Notes under the pieces: generated by a model
The model's database searches: none
What the model was told of the DNA's origin: nothing
What the model saw: the letters and a program-made list of their open reading frames with translations, nothing else
Translations under genes and position numbers: made by a program
Assembly: GCF_001612985.1 (NCBI RefSeq)
Contig: NZ_BDBM01000023.1
Span: 1-64,000, forward strand
Reading direction: 5' to 3'
Length of the DNA stretch: 64,000 nt
Source of the DNA: Nocardia gamkensis NBRC 108242
GTDB lineage: Bacteria; Actinomycetota; Actinomycetes; Mycobacteriales; Mycobacteriaceae
In this document: positions 16,579 to 23,823 of the stretch, in pieces
Layout: the number at the start of each line of letters is the position of its first letter
Position numbering within the stretch: position 1 is the stretch's first letter

Positions 16579-17841
16579 CTAACCTTCCGGTGCCGAGAAC
16601 TCGCGCGCGGACGACGACCACTCCTGCAAGGAGTCGAGGTACTCGCCTGGGCCGCGTGCAGGGATCGCTCTGATGAGCGCGCCGAGTTCGTGTGCCCGCT
16701 GCCAGACCGATCGGATCGGCCGATCGCTGGATACTTCGAGCGCCTCGACGCCGAGCTGCGCGGCCTGCTCGACATCGCGACGCCGTCCGGCACCGAGCAT
16801 CGCGGTCGCCATGTCGAGCCGCACCAGAGACCGGCTCCATACCGAGTCGGATTCGGCGACTCGATCCTCCACCTGCTGCCCGTAGTCGAGGCAGCGCTCA
16901 TACTCACCGGCTGAGAGGAACGCGGTGGCCGCGTTCGCCATCAGCCGCGCCTCCCCGTACGGAGCGAAAGTCAAGGCGGGAGTCAGTCCCGGCCCAGTGT
17001 CGAGCGCGGCTGCTGCAGTTGTCGCGGCGGCGATCGCCGCCGCGACACCGGTCGAGTCTCCAACCTTGCCGAGAGCACGCGCCAGCCCGTTCGAGTACAG
17101 GCGGATGGACTGCGGGCCACCGTTCGCCAAGTCCAGTCCCTCGTAGGATGTCCGGACAGCTGTCGCATAGTCGCCTTGGTAGTAGGCGCAGAAGCTCTCG
17201 GTGCCTTTCACCCATGCCTGCAGGTCTGTGTCGCCGAGCAGTTCACAGATGGCGAATGCCTCGCGGCAGTACATCCGGGCGTGCCCGAATCGTCCGCGGT
17301 TGACCGCCATGTAGCCGAGAACGCCCGACAGACGGGCCGCGATCGCATAGAGCGTGTGCAGCTGGGCGGGGTGCCGACGCTGGCCGAGCATCACCTCTAC
17401 CTGGTGGCGCGCCGTGATCACTTCCGGTGCCAGTCGGCGCGGACCTTCCAGTTCGTAGCGGGCGATGACGTCGTCGACGGCGATCGTCAGGATGTCGAGG
17501 ACGTTGCCGTCCGCCTCCAGCTCGGACAGGCCCTGTACACGCCGCGCGATGTCCGTTGGGCTCTCGAAGGTGTCAGCCGCCGCCCGCATGCTCGTTGGGC
17601 GCGGCCCCGGCATGAGTGCGGCTTCGAACCGCGCCCGCTCGGAATCAGTAAGCCGATCGAGCAGGGTATCCATTGCCGCAGCGCACTTGCCTGACAGCTC
17701 TATGGTTTCGCGCCGACCCTCCCACTTGCGCACGACTGCGACGGTGAACCCGAGGATCTCAGCGAACTCCGGCTGGCTGACACGCAACGCCGCGGTGCGT
17801 AATGCACGAACCTCGACCCCCGTCCACGTGGTCACGATCAT
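16579..17841 (-). CDS. XRE-family regulator with TPR-like C-terminus
   Basis: A 420-aa protein with an N-terminal HTH (MIVTTWTGVEVRALRTAALRVSQPEFAEILGFTVAVVRKWEGR), which has the W-x-G-x-E-x-RALR start shared with the regulator at 10833-12224, and a helical repeat region (AYYQGDYATAVRTSYEGLDLA; GEYERCLDYGQQVEDR). The ATG at 17841 precedes the HTH directly. It is transcribed away from three small orphan genes at 18054-19027; such regulators often control the adjacent divergent genes. The ligand and target sites are unknown, although two GC-rich palindromes lie in the shared upstream region. Confidence 0.8.
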   Translation of the reverse strand: MIVTTWTGVEVRALRTAALRVSQPEFAEILGFTVAVVRKWEGRRETIELSGKCAAAMDTLLDRLTDSERARFEAALMPGPRPTSMRAAADTFESPTDIARRVQGLSELEADGNVLDILTIAVDDVIARYELEGPRRLAPEVITARHQVEVMLGQRRHPAQLHTLYAIAARLSGVLGYMAVNRGRFGHARMYCREAFAICELLGDTDLQAWVKGTESFCAYYQGDYATAVRTSYEGLDLANGGPQSIRLYSNGLARALGKVGDSTGVAAAIAAATTAAAALDTGPGLTPALTFAPYGEARLMANAATAFLSAGEYERCLDYGQQVEDRVAESDSVWSRSLVRLDMATAMLGAGRRRDVEQAAQLGVEALEVSSDRPIRSVWQRAHELGALIRAIPARGPGEYLDSLQEWSSSAREFSAPEG

Positions 17842-17946
17842 CTGATCTGGCCCATCTGTGCGTCCGTCCGTGAATGCCAGCGTAGATCTTCCGTAGTAGT
17901 CACGTGGATTCAATCGTCGGTATTTCCGCTGGAAAGTGCTGGTAGG

Positions 17947-18020
17947 CACCCGACGCCGGGTGATGCCAGTCCATCGGTAGCACTGAGCCGCCGCTCGATG
18001 GCGAGAGCCCCGGCGCCGGG
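17947..18020. promoter_or_regulatory. Pair of CGCCGGGTG palindromic boxes in divergent promoter region
   Basis: A near-palindrome CACCCGACGCCGGGTG lies at 17947-17962 and a perfect one, CCCGGCGCCGGG, at 18009-18020. Both contain CGCCGGGTG in the same orientation, about 60 bases apart. They lie between the XRE regulator and the orphan genes and are candidate operators. Confidence 0.4.
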
Positions 18021-18053
18021 TGCACACCAACGGCACCCAGCAGTGAGGACGGC

Positions 18054-18365
18054 ATGACCGCGAAGGCAATCGGTTTCGTGCGCAAAGACTTGGCTGACGA
18101 TCCGCGACAGGACGCGACGACGATCCGCGAACTGGCCGACCGCGTCGGCTACACGCTCATCGAAATGCTCACGCCCCGTGAGGAGATCGAGCCCGACACG
18201 GCGACCTGGTTACTCGCGCGGGTCCACGAGCACCACGCCGCGGATGTTGCGATCGCGGACGAGCGCCACATTCCCGAGCCCATGATGGACGCGGTCACCG
18301 CGGTGTGCAGTGTGGTCACTCCCATACGGATCATCCCCGGCCACGTCCGGTACCCGGAGGGCTGA
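18054..18365 (+). CDS. Small orphan protein, copy A of a tandem paralogous pair
   Basis: A 103-aa soluble protein: MTAKAIGFVRKDLADD, then an alpha/beta pattern (IRELADRVGYTLIEML ... HHAADVAIADERHIPEP ... TAVCSVVTPIRIIPG). The next gene has the same layout (NAIGFLRVDVPGD, IERLAIEHNYFLIDTL, AAAVIAPSLHH, ELCDLVT), so the two are ancient duplicates. The start AIGFVR and helix order vaguely recall the N-terminal domain of serine recombinases (GYVRVS), but the nucleophilic Ser is replaced by Asp/Lys-Asp, so no recombinase activity is expected. The function is unknown. It is probably the first gene of an operon divergent from the XRE regulator. Confidence 0.7.
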   Translation: MTAKAIGFVRKDLADDPRQDATTIRELADRVGYTLIEMLTPREEIEPDTATWLLARVHEHHAADVAIADERHIPEPMMDAVTAVCSVVTPIRIIPGHVRYPEG

Positions 18366-18368
18366 GCC

Positions 18369-18695
18369 ATCAGCCTCGGACCGAACGCGATCGGATTCCT
18401 GCGGGTCGACGTGCCCGGAGACGAGAGAGCGATCGAGCGCCTCGCCATAGAGCACAACTACTTCCTGATCGACACACTGAAGTTCGACGCCAGCGCGAAG
18501 ACCATGGGTCTGATTCTCGTGCAGGGCATCCACCAGGCGGACGCTGCCGCAGTGATCGCGCCGAGCCTTCATCATGCCGCCGGGCTCCGGCGGGCGATCA
18601 CGGAACTGTGCGACCTCGTGACGCTCGAGCAGACGTACGAGCGGGGGCACAAGTGGCCCTCGCAGATCCCGACGATGTTCCCCTCTGGGATGTGA
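18369..18695 (+). CDS. Small orphan protein, copy B; probable AUC start codon
   Basis: A 108-residue frame in the same phase as copy A, separated from it by a single TGA. Homology with copy A begins at NAIGFLR, six codons after the sequence ISLGPN. No ATG, GTG or TTG lies between the TGA and this conserved start; the first GTG (18411) would remove AIGFLRVD. An ATC at 18369 sits seven bases after GGAGGG (18356-18361), exactly where an initiation codon is expected. Either AUC is used, as rarely happens, or an ancestral ATG has mutated and the gene is weakly expressed or translated by reinitiation. Function unknown. Confidence 0.6.
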   Translation: MSLGPNAIGFLRVDVPGDERAIERLAIEHNYFLIDTLKFDASAKTMGLILVQGIHQADAAAVIAPSLHHAAGLRRAITELCDLVTLEQTYERGHKWPSQIPTMFPSGM

Positions 18696-18700
18696 TCGGC

Positions 18701-19027
18701 ATGAATGGATTGATCACCTTCGCGATCGGTCTCGGCGCCGCACTCGTGGTCATGGTGCCGGTAGTCGCGGCTTCGATGTGGTGGCAGGTTCCCGCTGACC
18801 CCGACACGGTCAAGGCTTACGTGACTGAGCAGCGAATGGATAACACGTTGTGGGCCAGAGGGTTCCCGCACGACGCACCCGATCACGACCTCGGCGTCCA
18901 AGAGGCACACCAAACGATGCAGCGGCATCGCGGGTGCCGCGCAGACGAGTGCCGGCGTAAGGCGGCAGCACGGCAAACCCTGATCAGCGCGGGCCGGATG
19001 AAGCCCGATACCTCACGGGAGTACTGA
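18701..19027 (+). CDS. Small single-span membrane protein, unknown function
   Basis: A 108-aa protein starting MNGLITFAIGLGAALVVMVPVVAASMWWQVP, i.e. one membrane helix at about residues 3-27, then a hydrophilic His/Arg-rich part with two Cys (HRGCRADECRRKAAARQ). It starts 5 bases after copy B and is evidently in the same operon. The C-x5-C spacing might bind a metal, but that is only suggested. I recognise no family. Confidence 0.62.
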   Translation: MNGLITFAIGLGAALVVMVPVVAASMWWQVPADPDTVKAYVTEQRMDNTLWARGFPHDAPDHDLGVQEAHQTMQRHRGCRADECRRKAAARQTLISAGRMKPDTSREY

Positions 19028-19097
19028 GCGTCCGCCGCATGGGGCGGTTCTGATCTCTCCCGTGGGGTGGGGGAGCAGTAGGTAATGGAGGATATCC

Positions 19098-19542
19098 ATG
19101 AGATACAACGTCATTCGGGCAGCCGTCACGGTTGTCGCTGTCGGCGCCGCACTGCTCGCCGGGCAGACGCTCACCACCACGCCGGTCGCGCAGGCAGCTG
19201 ACCGTGCCTGCACGTTCGCGTTGGACTGCCTGCCCGGCGTGTGGCAGGGCAAGATCGTCATGCGAGCTACCTGGGGCACCGGGACGGATGAGGTCCGCAA
19301 GGAGACCACCCCCGTTGCGCCAAACCCTGCACCTCCGGTTCCGGGGTGTCTCCCGCCCGCCCGGCTACACCAGGAAACTCCAGTGGAATTCTCGCCGCGA
19401 ATACGGCGGATGGGTCATCCGTCCATCCATAGGATGGCGTCGGATCCGCTGGATAACCCCACCGCTGCATTACACGCGCGCCATCCCCGCTGACGACATG
19501 TACGCCGTCGGCACTTGGATGTTGGAGAAGCTGGAGAAATAG
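19098..19542 (+). pseudogene. Secreted small protein broken by a frameshift
   Basis: The ATG at 19098 (GGAGG seven bases upstream) opens a clean signal peptide (MRYNVIRAAVTVVAVGAALLAG ... PVAQA) and a mature start ADRACTFALDCLPGVWQGKIVMRATWGTGTDEVRKETT. After this the frame turns into unlikely sequence and ends at 19493. The +1 frame, by contrast, continues with good protein (LHLRFRGVSRPPGYTRKLQW ... DDMYAVGTWMLEKLEK) to a TAG at 19540-19542. Removing one C from the CCCCC run at 19309-19313 joins both halves into one protein of about 147 aa. It is a frameshift mutation, a homopolymer sequencing error, or a slippery phase-variable site. The gene follows the small orphan operon. Function unknown. 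Confidence 0.65.
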
Positions 19543-19564
19543 GGCGGGCAATCCAGATACAGCG

Positions 19565-19599
19565 GCGGCCCCGCCCGGTCCCCTTCCGGGTAGGGCCGC
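19565..19599 (+). terminator. Terminator after small secreted-protein gene
   Basis: Outer stem GCGGCCC (19565-19571) with GGGCCGC (19593-19599) and inner stem CCCGG/CCGGG form a two-part hairpin 22 bases after the TAG stop. Confidence 0.6.
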
Positions 19600-19995
19600 T
19601 TCGCGTCCGGGCTCCGGCTGCGCCCGCCTCCGAATGGAGCATCGGGCGCATGCTCCAGCACAGATCGATACGCCCACGACACACTCGACGACAACTGCGT
19701 CACTGCGCGCCGAGGACAACCACGCTGCGCACTCTTCGTCGGCGGCGGCCGCACCGGCAGTGATTTCGGCGCCCGCTGCGGCCATCCAACTCTCGAGGAG
19801 TGCAGCGGATCGGACAACCCGCCGACCGTAGGCCCTCACCGTCGAGTGCCACACGGCTGCGGCGATACGCGAAGGCCCCTCCGTCATGTGCCACTCACGA
19901 GGCGCCAGGCGGCGGGGGACGGCACCTACGCAGCTCGGGCTGCACGAAGCGGTGAGCGAGGCTCCTGGGCTTCGGGGGAGGCGGGTCCTGCATTG

Positions 19996-20011
19996 TGTGA
20001 TATAGCTCACT
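19996..20011 (+). promoter_or_regulatory. Crp/GlxR-type binding site
   Basis: TGTGATATAGCTCACT matches the actinobacterial GlxR/Crp consensus TGTGA-NN-TA-NN-TCACA at all but the last base. It ends four bases before the -35 element of the ECF41-type promoter. Confidence 0.6.
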
Positions 20012-20015
20012 AACT

Positions 20016-20042
20016 TGTCACAGTGTTCGCTCGCGCGGTGTC
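20016..20042 (+). promoter_or_regulatory. ECF41-type sigma promoter
   Basis: TGTCACA at 20016-20022 is identical to the published ECF41 -35 element; after 16 bases comes TGTC (20039-20042), one base off the CGTC -10 element. It lies directly upstream of doxX and sigJ, fitting the autoregulation known for ECF41 factors. Confidence 0.7.
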
Positions 20043-20077
20043 TGGATGCCGACACACCAGAGACGGAGGAGTTTCCG

Positions 20078-20461
20078 ATGAACATCGCACTGTGGATCGC
20101 TACGGCACTGTTGGCCGCCCTCGCCCTCTTCGGCGGCATCACCAAGGCGTTCGTCCCTCGGGAGAAGCTCGCCGCGTCGCCCGGCGGGGAATGGACCGCC
20201 GCTGCCGGCGACGGCTTCGTCAAGGGGCTGGGGGTTCTGCAGATCCTGGCGGCGGCCGGTCTGATCCTGCCCGCCGTACTCGACATCGCCCCGGTGATGG
20301 TGCCGGTCACGGCCGTCTGCTGGGTCGGGCTCATGGTCGGCGCGATGATCACCCACGGTCGGATCGGGGAGTACAAGTTCGTTGTGCTGAACTCGGCGTA
20401 TCTCGCGGTGGCGGTATTCATCGCGTGGGGCCGGTTCGCCCTCGAACCTTTCACGAGCTGA
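20078..20461 (+). CDS. DoxX-family membrane protein
   Basis: A 127-aa protein with four membrane helices (IALWIATALLAALALFGGITK; GFVKGLGVLQILAAAGLILPAVL; VMVPVTAVCWVGLMVGAMITHG; FVVLNSAYLAVAVFIAWGRF). The pattern GGITK and GxLQILAAAGLILP is typical of short DoxX-like proteins. These are linked to redox homeostasis, though the reaction is not settled. The ATG at 20078 follows GGAGGAG; the longer frame to 20015 overlaps the promoter. It is the first gene of an operon with the ECF41 sigma factor 47 bases downstream, so it is likely the sigma factor's main target. Confidence 0.85.
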   Translation: MNIALWIATALLAALALFGGITKAFVPREKLAASPGGEWTAAAGDGFVKGLGVLQILAAAGLILPAVLDIAPVMVPVTAVCWVGLMVGAMITHGRIGEYKFVVLNSAYLAVAVFIAWGRFALEPFTS

Positions 20462-20508
20462 CGGCCCGGACCGAGTGCAGCCCACTCCCGAGGAGAAGGG
20501 TCGAGAAG

Positions 20509-21393
20509 ATGAGCGACCATGCGACCGACACTTTCGTCGCCCACCGCGACCTGTTGTTCACCGTCGCCTACGAGATGCTCGGCTCGGCTGCCGACGCCGA
20601 GGACGTTCTCCAGGAAACCTGGCTGCGATGGGTGAAAGCCGACCTGGAGCAAGTGAGCGATGAACGTGCCTACCTGGTCCGGATCACTACCCGGCAGTCG
20701 CTCAACAGGCTGCGCACGATGAAGCGCCGCAGAGAGTCGTACGTCGGCCCCTGGCTGCCGGAGCCGATGCTCACCACACCCGACGTCGCCGAGCACGTCG
20801 AGCTCGCCGAGAACATGTCGATGGCGATGATGCTCGTCCTCGAGACGCTCTCGCCCACCGAACGTGCCGTCTTCGTGTTGCGCGAGGTCTTCGCCGTCGA
20901 CTATGACGAGATCGCGGCGGCGGTCGGCAAGACCCCGCCGACCGTCCGTCAGATCGCGCACCGCGCCCGACGCCACGTCGAGGCCCGCCGCCCGCGTTCG
21001 GTGGTATCGCCGAGCCAGGCCCGCGCGTCGGTGGAGGCGTTCCAGCGTGCGCTCGAATCCGGCGATCCCCAAGGCCTGCTCGACGTGCTCGCCCCGCATG
21101 TCGTGCTCATGAGCGACGGCGGCGGCATCAAGCGAGCCGCACTACAGCCCGTCATCGGCGCCGAGAAGGTCGCCCGCTACATCACCGGCGGCACCGGCAA
21201 GGTCCAGGGCGATCTGAGTTGCGAAACCATCCTGATCAACGGACACCTCGCACTGGCGCTGAGCCTGGACGGCGTGCTCGACGGCATCATGGCCTTCCAC
21301 GTCGAGGACGACCACATCACCGGCCTCTACTTCGTCCGCAACCCGGAAAAGCTGACCCGCGTCGCCTCCGAGACACCGCTCGCCCTGCGCTGA
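20509..21393 (+). CDS. sigJ: ECF41-type RNA polymerase sigma factor
   Basis: A 294-aa sigma factor. Region sigma2 is FVAHRDLLFTVAYEMLGSAADAEDVLQETWLRW (residues 9-42), and sigma4 is LSPTERAVFVLREVFAVDYDEIAAAVGKTPPTVRQIAHRARRHV. A fused C-terminal SnoaL/NTF2-like domain then follows. The three marker motifs of ECF41 are all present: WLPEP in the linker, DGGGIKR (DGGGK type) and NPEKL (NPDKL type) near the end. In ECF41 the C-terminal domain acts as a built-in modulator in place of an anti-sigma factor. The ATG at 20509 has AGGAGAAGGG upstream. The ortholog in mycobacteria is SigJ. It is cotranscribed with doxX from an ECF41-type promoter. Confidence 0.92.
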   Translation: MSDHATDTFVAHRDLLFTVAYEMLGSAADAEDVLQETWLRWVKADLEQVSDERAYLVRITTRQSLNRLRTMKRRRESYVGPWLPEPMLTTPDVAEHVELAENMSMAMMLVLETLSPTERAVFVLREVFAVDYDEIAAAVGKTPPTVRQIAHRARRHVEARRPRSVVSPSQARASVEAFQRALESGDPQGLLDVLAPHVVLMSDGGGIKRAALQPVIGAEKVARYITGGTGKVQGDLSCETILINGHLALALSLDGVLDGIMAFHVEDDHITGLYFVRNPEKLTRVASETPLALR

Positions 21394-21460
21394 ACACGGG
21401 CTCAGGCGGGAACGCACACGATGGAGGGAGATCGCGAGTGACCTCTCCGTCATCTGCCGC

Positions 21461-22570
21461 TCAACGAGGTGTCAGGCGGTAGAGGGAGGTGGTTTCTCGG
21501 GCGCGGGCGTGGTGCAGGGGAGAGGTGGGATTGTGGGCTCGATGGTGGGTGGGGCGGGTGGTCAGTTGGGCGGTGATGCCGAGGCCGGCGGTCGTGATGC
21601 GGTGCAGGAGTTCGTTTCGAGTGCGCAGGCCGAGGTGTTCGGGGAGGTCGGAGAGGATCAACCAGCCTTCGCCACCAGGCCGCAAGTGGGCGCGGAGACC
21701 GGAGAGGAAGGCGTGCAGCATGGACGAGTTCTCGTCGTAGACGCCGCCTTCCAGTGCGGAGGTCGGCGTGCCGGGGAGCCACGGCGGATTGCACACGACG
21801 AGATCGGCCTTGCCGTCCGGGAAGAGAGCCGGGCCTCGCACGGCGACGGATGACAGGCCCAGCCGGTCGAGATTGGCGCGGGCGCAGGTCAGTGCGCGAA
21901 GGCTATTGTCCGTGGCGATGATTCGACCGCATCCGCGGCGAGCGAGGATCGCGGCGAGCACGCCGGTACCCGTACCGAGATCGAACGCTGTCTCGACCCG
22001 CGCGGGTGGTGGCGCGGACGCGACGAGATCGACGTACTCGCCGCGTACCGGGGAGAACACGCCATAGTGCGGATGAATGCGCTCGCCGAGGGCGGGCACG
22101 TACACCCCCTTCTCCCGCCACTGCGCAGCACCCAGCACGCCGAGCAACTCGGTGAGCGCCACCACGGTGCGCCCTGCCGGTGCGCCGTACGCCTCGGTGC
22201 ACGCGCGCCGCACATCGGGGGCGCGGCGCAATGTCAGCGAATAGTCGTCTTCCAGCAATACGAGCAACTTGCCGAGCACTTCCGCGCGCCGCCGACGCGA
22301 CGCGCGATACCGCCGGAACGCTTCGGCCGGGTCGCCGCCCAGTGGCGCCTTCCGATCGACCCGCCGTCCCATAGCTCGCAGCAGCTGCCGCGCATTGTGG
22401 AAATCACCGCGCCACAGCATGCCGGTTCCCGCTCGCGCCATTCGGCAGGCCACGTCAGCGGTTGTCGAGTCGTCGACCAGCACAATGGCATCGGACGGCA
22501 GTGCGCCGTTCTCGGAATGCCAGCGGGCGGTCGAACAGATGTCGTCTTCGGTCCAGGAAACGGTGGACAC
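21461..22570 (-). CDS. Class I SAM-dependent methyltransferase
   Basis: A 369-aa protein. After an N-terminal helical region of about 160 residues comes a Rossmann methyltransferase domain: motif I VETAFDLGTGTGVLAAILARRGCGRIIATDNSLRAL, and the N6/glutamine-type catalytic motif NPPW in KADLVVCNPPWLPG. The NPPW motif points to methylation of a planar amine such as an RNA guanine/adenine or a protein Gln, as in RlmG/PrmC. The C-terminus is rich in His/Thr/Arg. The GTG at 22570 has GAGGAG seven bases upstream. It stands alone, convergent with sigJ. The substrate is unknown. Confidence 0.82.
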   Translation of the reverse strand: MSTVSWTEDDICSTARWHSENGALPSDAIVLVDDSTTADVACRMARAGTGMLWRGDFHNARQLLRAMGRRVDRKAPLGGDPAEAFRRYRASRRRRAEVLGKLLVLLEDDYSLTLRRAPDVRRACTEAYGAPAGRTVVALTELLGVLGAAQWREKGVYVPALGERIHPHYGVFSPVRGEYVDLVASAPPPARVETAFDLGTGTGVLAAILARRGCGRIIATDNSLRALTCARANLDRLGLSSVAVRGPALFPDGKADLVVCNPPWLPGTPTSALEGGVYDENSSMLHAFLSGLRAHLRPGGEGWLILSDLPEHLGLRTRNELLHRITTAGLGITAQLTTRPTHHRAHNPTSPLHHARARETTSLYRLTPR

Positions 22571-22788
22571 CGCGTACTCCTCGTGATCGAACGTGCATGG
22601 GCACGACGAGCACTTCGCCGCGGAGTCGCGAAAGACCTGTGTTACCGCACAGGGTCAGTGATTTGTCTACGCCCGCGCCGAAGTGCGCGGCTGATCACCG
22701 AGAACCATCCCGAGCGTCATGGCCGGACCTTTCCATAGGAGACGCCCGAGTCTCCCACAGCGCTGCGGGTGAGCCGAATCCCGGGCCG

Positions 22789-23304
22789 TCAGGCCGCCCC
22801 GTTCGCCGTTTCTGCGCGCAACCGGCGGAACTTGCTGCCATGGAAAACCAGAGGGTCGACGTCGGTGCGGCTGGCGATGCGGTGGATACGCAGGATGACG
22901 ACGGCGTGGTCGCCGGCCGGTACATGCGCCTCCTGGACGCCCTCGATCCAGGCGGACGCGCCGTCGATGAACACGGCGTCGCCCGAACCGCGGTGCAGCC
23001 GGATGTCGCGGAAGCGGTCGCCGTCGCGGGTGCCGAGCGAGCGGGCGGCGGCCTGCTGGTCGGTGCCGAGCAGGCTGAGGCCGAGGTGGCTCGCGGCGGC
23101 GAGCTTGGGCCAGGTGGCCGAGGAGTTCTGCACGCAGAACGAGACCAGGGGCGGGTCCAGCGAGACGGGGACGAACGTGCTCACCGCCAGACCATGCGGG
23201 GTTCCGTCGATTTCGGCGCACACCGCGACGACACCGCTGGGGAAATTGGCGAACGCGCGACGCAGGCCGGCTCCGTCGGCGGGAAATTCGAACAGGTCAT
23301 GCAT
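22789..23304 (-). CDS. Flavin reductase-like protein
   Basis: A 171-aa protein of the flavin reductase (HpaC/DszD) fold: LRRAFANFPSGVVAVCAEIDGTPHGLAVSTFVPVSLDPPLVSFCVQNSSATWPKL is the FMN-binding core, and GDHAVVILRIHRI the C-terminal strand. It should use NAD(P)H to make FMNH2 for two-component monooxygenases; SfnG, the DszA/DszC-like pair and the styrene-monooxygenase-like protein nearby all need reduced flavin. The ATG at 23304 overlaps the upstream FMN reductase gene by 8 bases, so it is translationally coupled and the last gene of the sulfur operon. Confidence 0.88.
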   Translation of the reverse strand: MHDLFEFPADGAGLRRAFANFPSGVVAVCAEIDGTPHGLAVSTFVPVSLDPPLVSFCVQNSSATWPKLAAASHLGLSLLGTDQQAAARSLGTRDGDRFRDIRLHRGSGDAVFIDGASAWIEGVQEAHVPAGDHAVVILRIHRIASRTDVDPLVFHGSKFRRLRAETANGAA

Positions 23305-23812
23305 GATTCGCAGCCTTCGAGCTGTGGGCCAGTGCCTGGGCGACCGAACGCCACCGACCACTGTACCGGTCGATGACGCCGTCCTCCGCGAATGTGCGAT
23401 CGGACAGGTAGAGCCCGGGTAGTGCCGCGGTGGCCCCGATTTCGACGAGCACGGGCTTGAGCAACAGGTCGGGTGCGAGGGCGTGGGCCGGTCCCGCGCC
23501 GAGCATCACCGGCACCGCGAGCACGCCTTCCAGGCCGGTTCCGCCCTCGAACTGTTCGAGGAACAGCTTCAGCAGCCCGGTGTAGGTGGCCTTGAAGGTG
23601 GGACTGGCGAAGACTACGAGTTCCGAGCCCGCCACGGTGCGCACCGCCTCCGACACGGCCGGGTCACCCCAGCCGAGCAGGCCGGGTCCGAACTCGACCA
23701 AGTCGATCACGGTGGGTTCCGCCTCCGGCCGCAGCCCCTTCGCGACCAGGGTGGCCGCGGTGAGCGTGCGTGAGGCGGGTTTCGGATTTCCGACGACGAC
23801 GGTGACTGTCAT
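23297..23812 (-). CDS. NADPH-dependent FMN reductase (SsuE/MsuE type)
   Basis: A 171-aa flavodoxin-fold reductase. It has MTVTVVVGNPKPASRTLTAATLVAKGL (FMN phosphate loop), VVFASPTFKATYTGLLKLFLEQF, the isoalloxazine-contacting loop typical of SsuE/MsuE, and a C-terminal PVLVEIGATAALPGLYL. AAAGGAG upstream of the ATG at 23812 fixes the start. It sits in an operon with SfnB- and SfnG-like genes and would supply FMNH2 for organosulfur monooxygenation. A second, structurally different flavin reductase follows immediately. Confidence 0.88.
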   Translation of the reverse strand: MTVTVVVGNPKPASRTLTAATLVAKGLRPEAEPTVIDLVEFGPGLLGWGDPAVSEAVRTVAGSELVVFASPTFKATYTGLLKLFLEQFEGGTGLEGVLAVPVMLGAGPAHALAPDLLLKPVLVEIGATAALPGLYLSDRTFAEDGVIDRYSGRWRSVAQALAHSSKAANHA

Positions 23813-23823
23813 TCCGTCTCCTT

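Larger units (their letters stand above)
19543..20077 (+). other. Intergenic region carrying DoxX/ECF41 promoter
   Basis: These 535 bases lie between the frameshifted gene and the DoxX gene. They hold a terminator (19565-19599) at the left and a Crp/GlxR-like site plus ECF41-type promoter at the right. In between, a minus-strand frame around 19700-19885 has mildly protein-like sequence but no recognisable family, so I do not call it. Confidence 0.55.

Noticed and set aside
18411..18695. GTG at 18411 as the start of the second small paralogue
   Set aside because: It would remove the conserved NAIGFLRVD segment and has no ribosome site at proper distance; the ATC at 18369 fits better.
19700..19885. 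Possible gene on the minus strand in the region before doxX
   Set aside because: Some stretches look protein-like but there is no recognisable family or ribosome site; left as non-coding.
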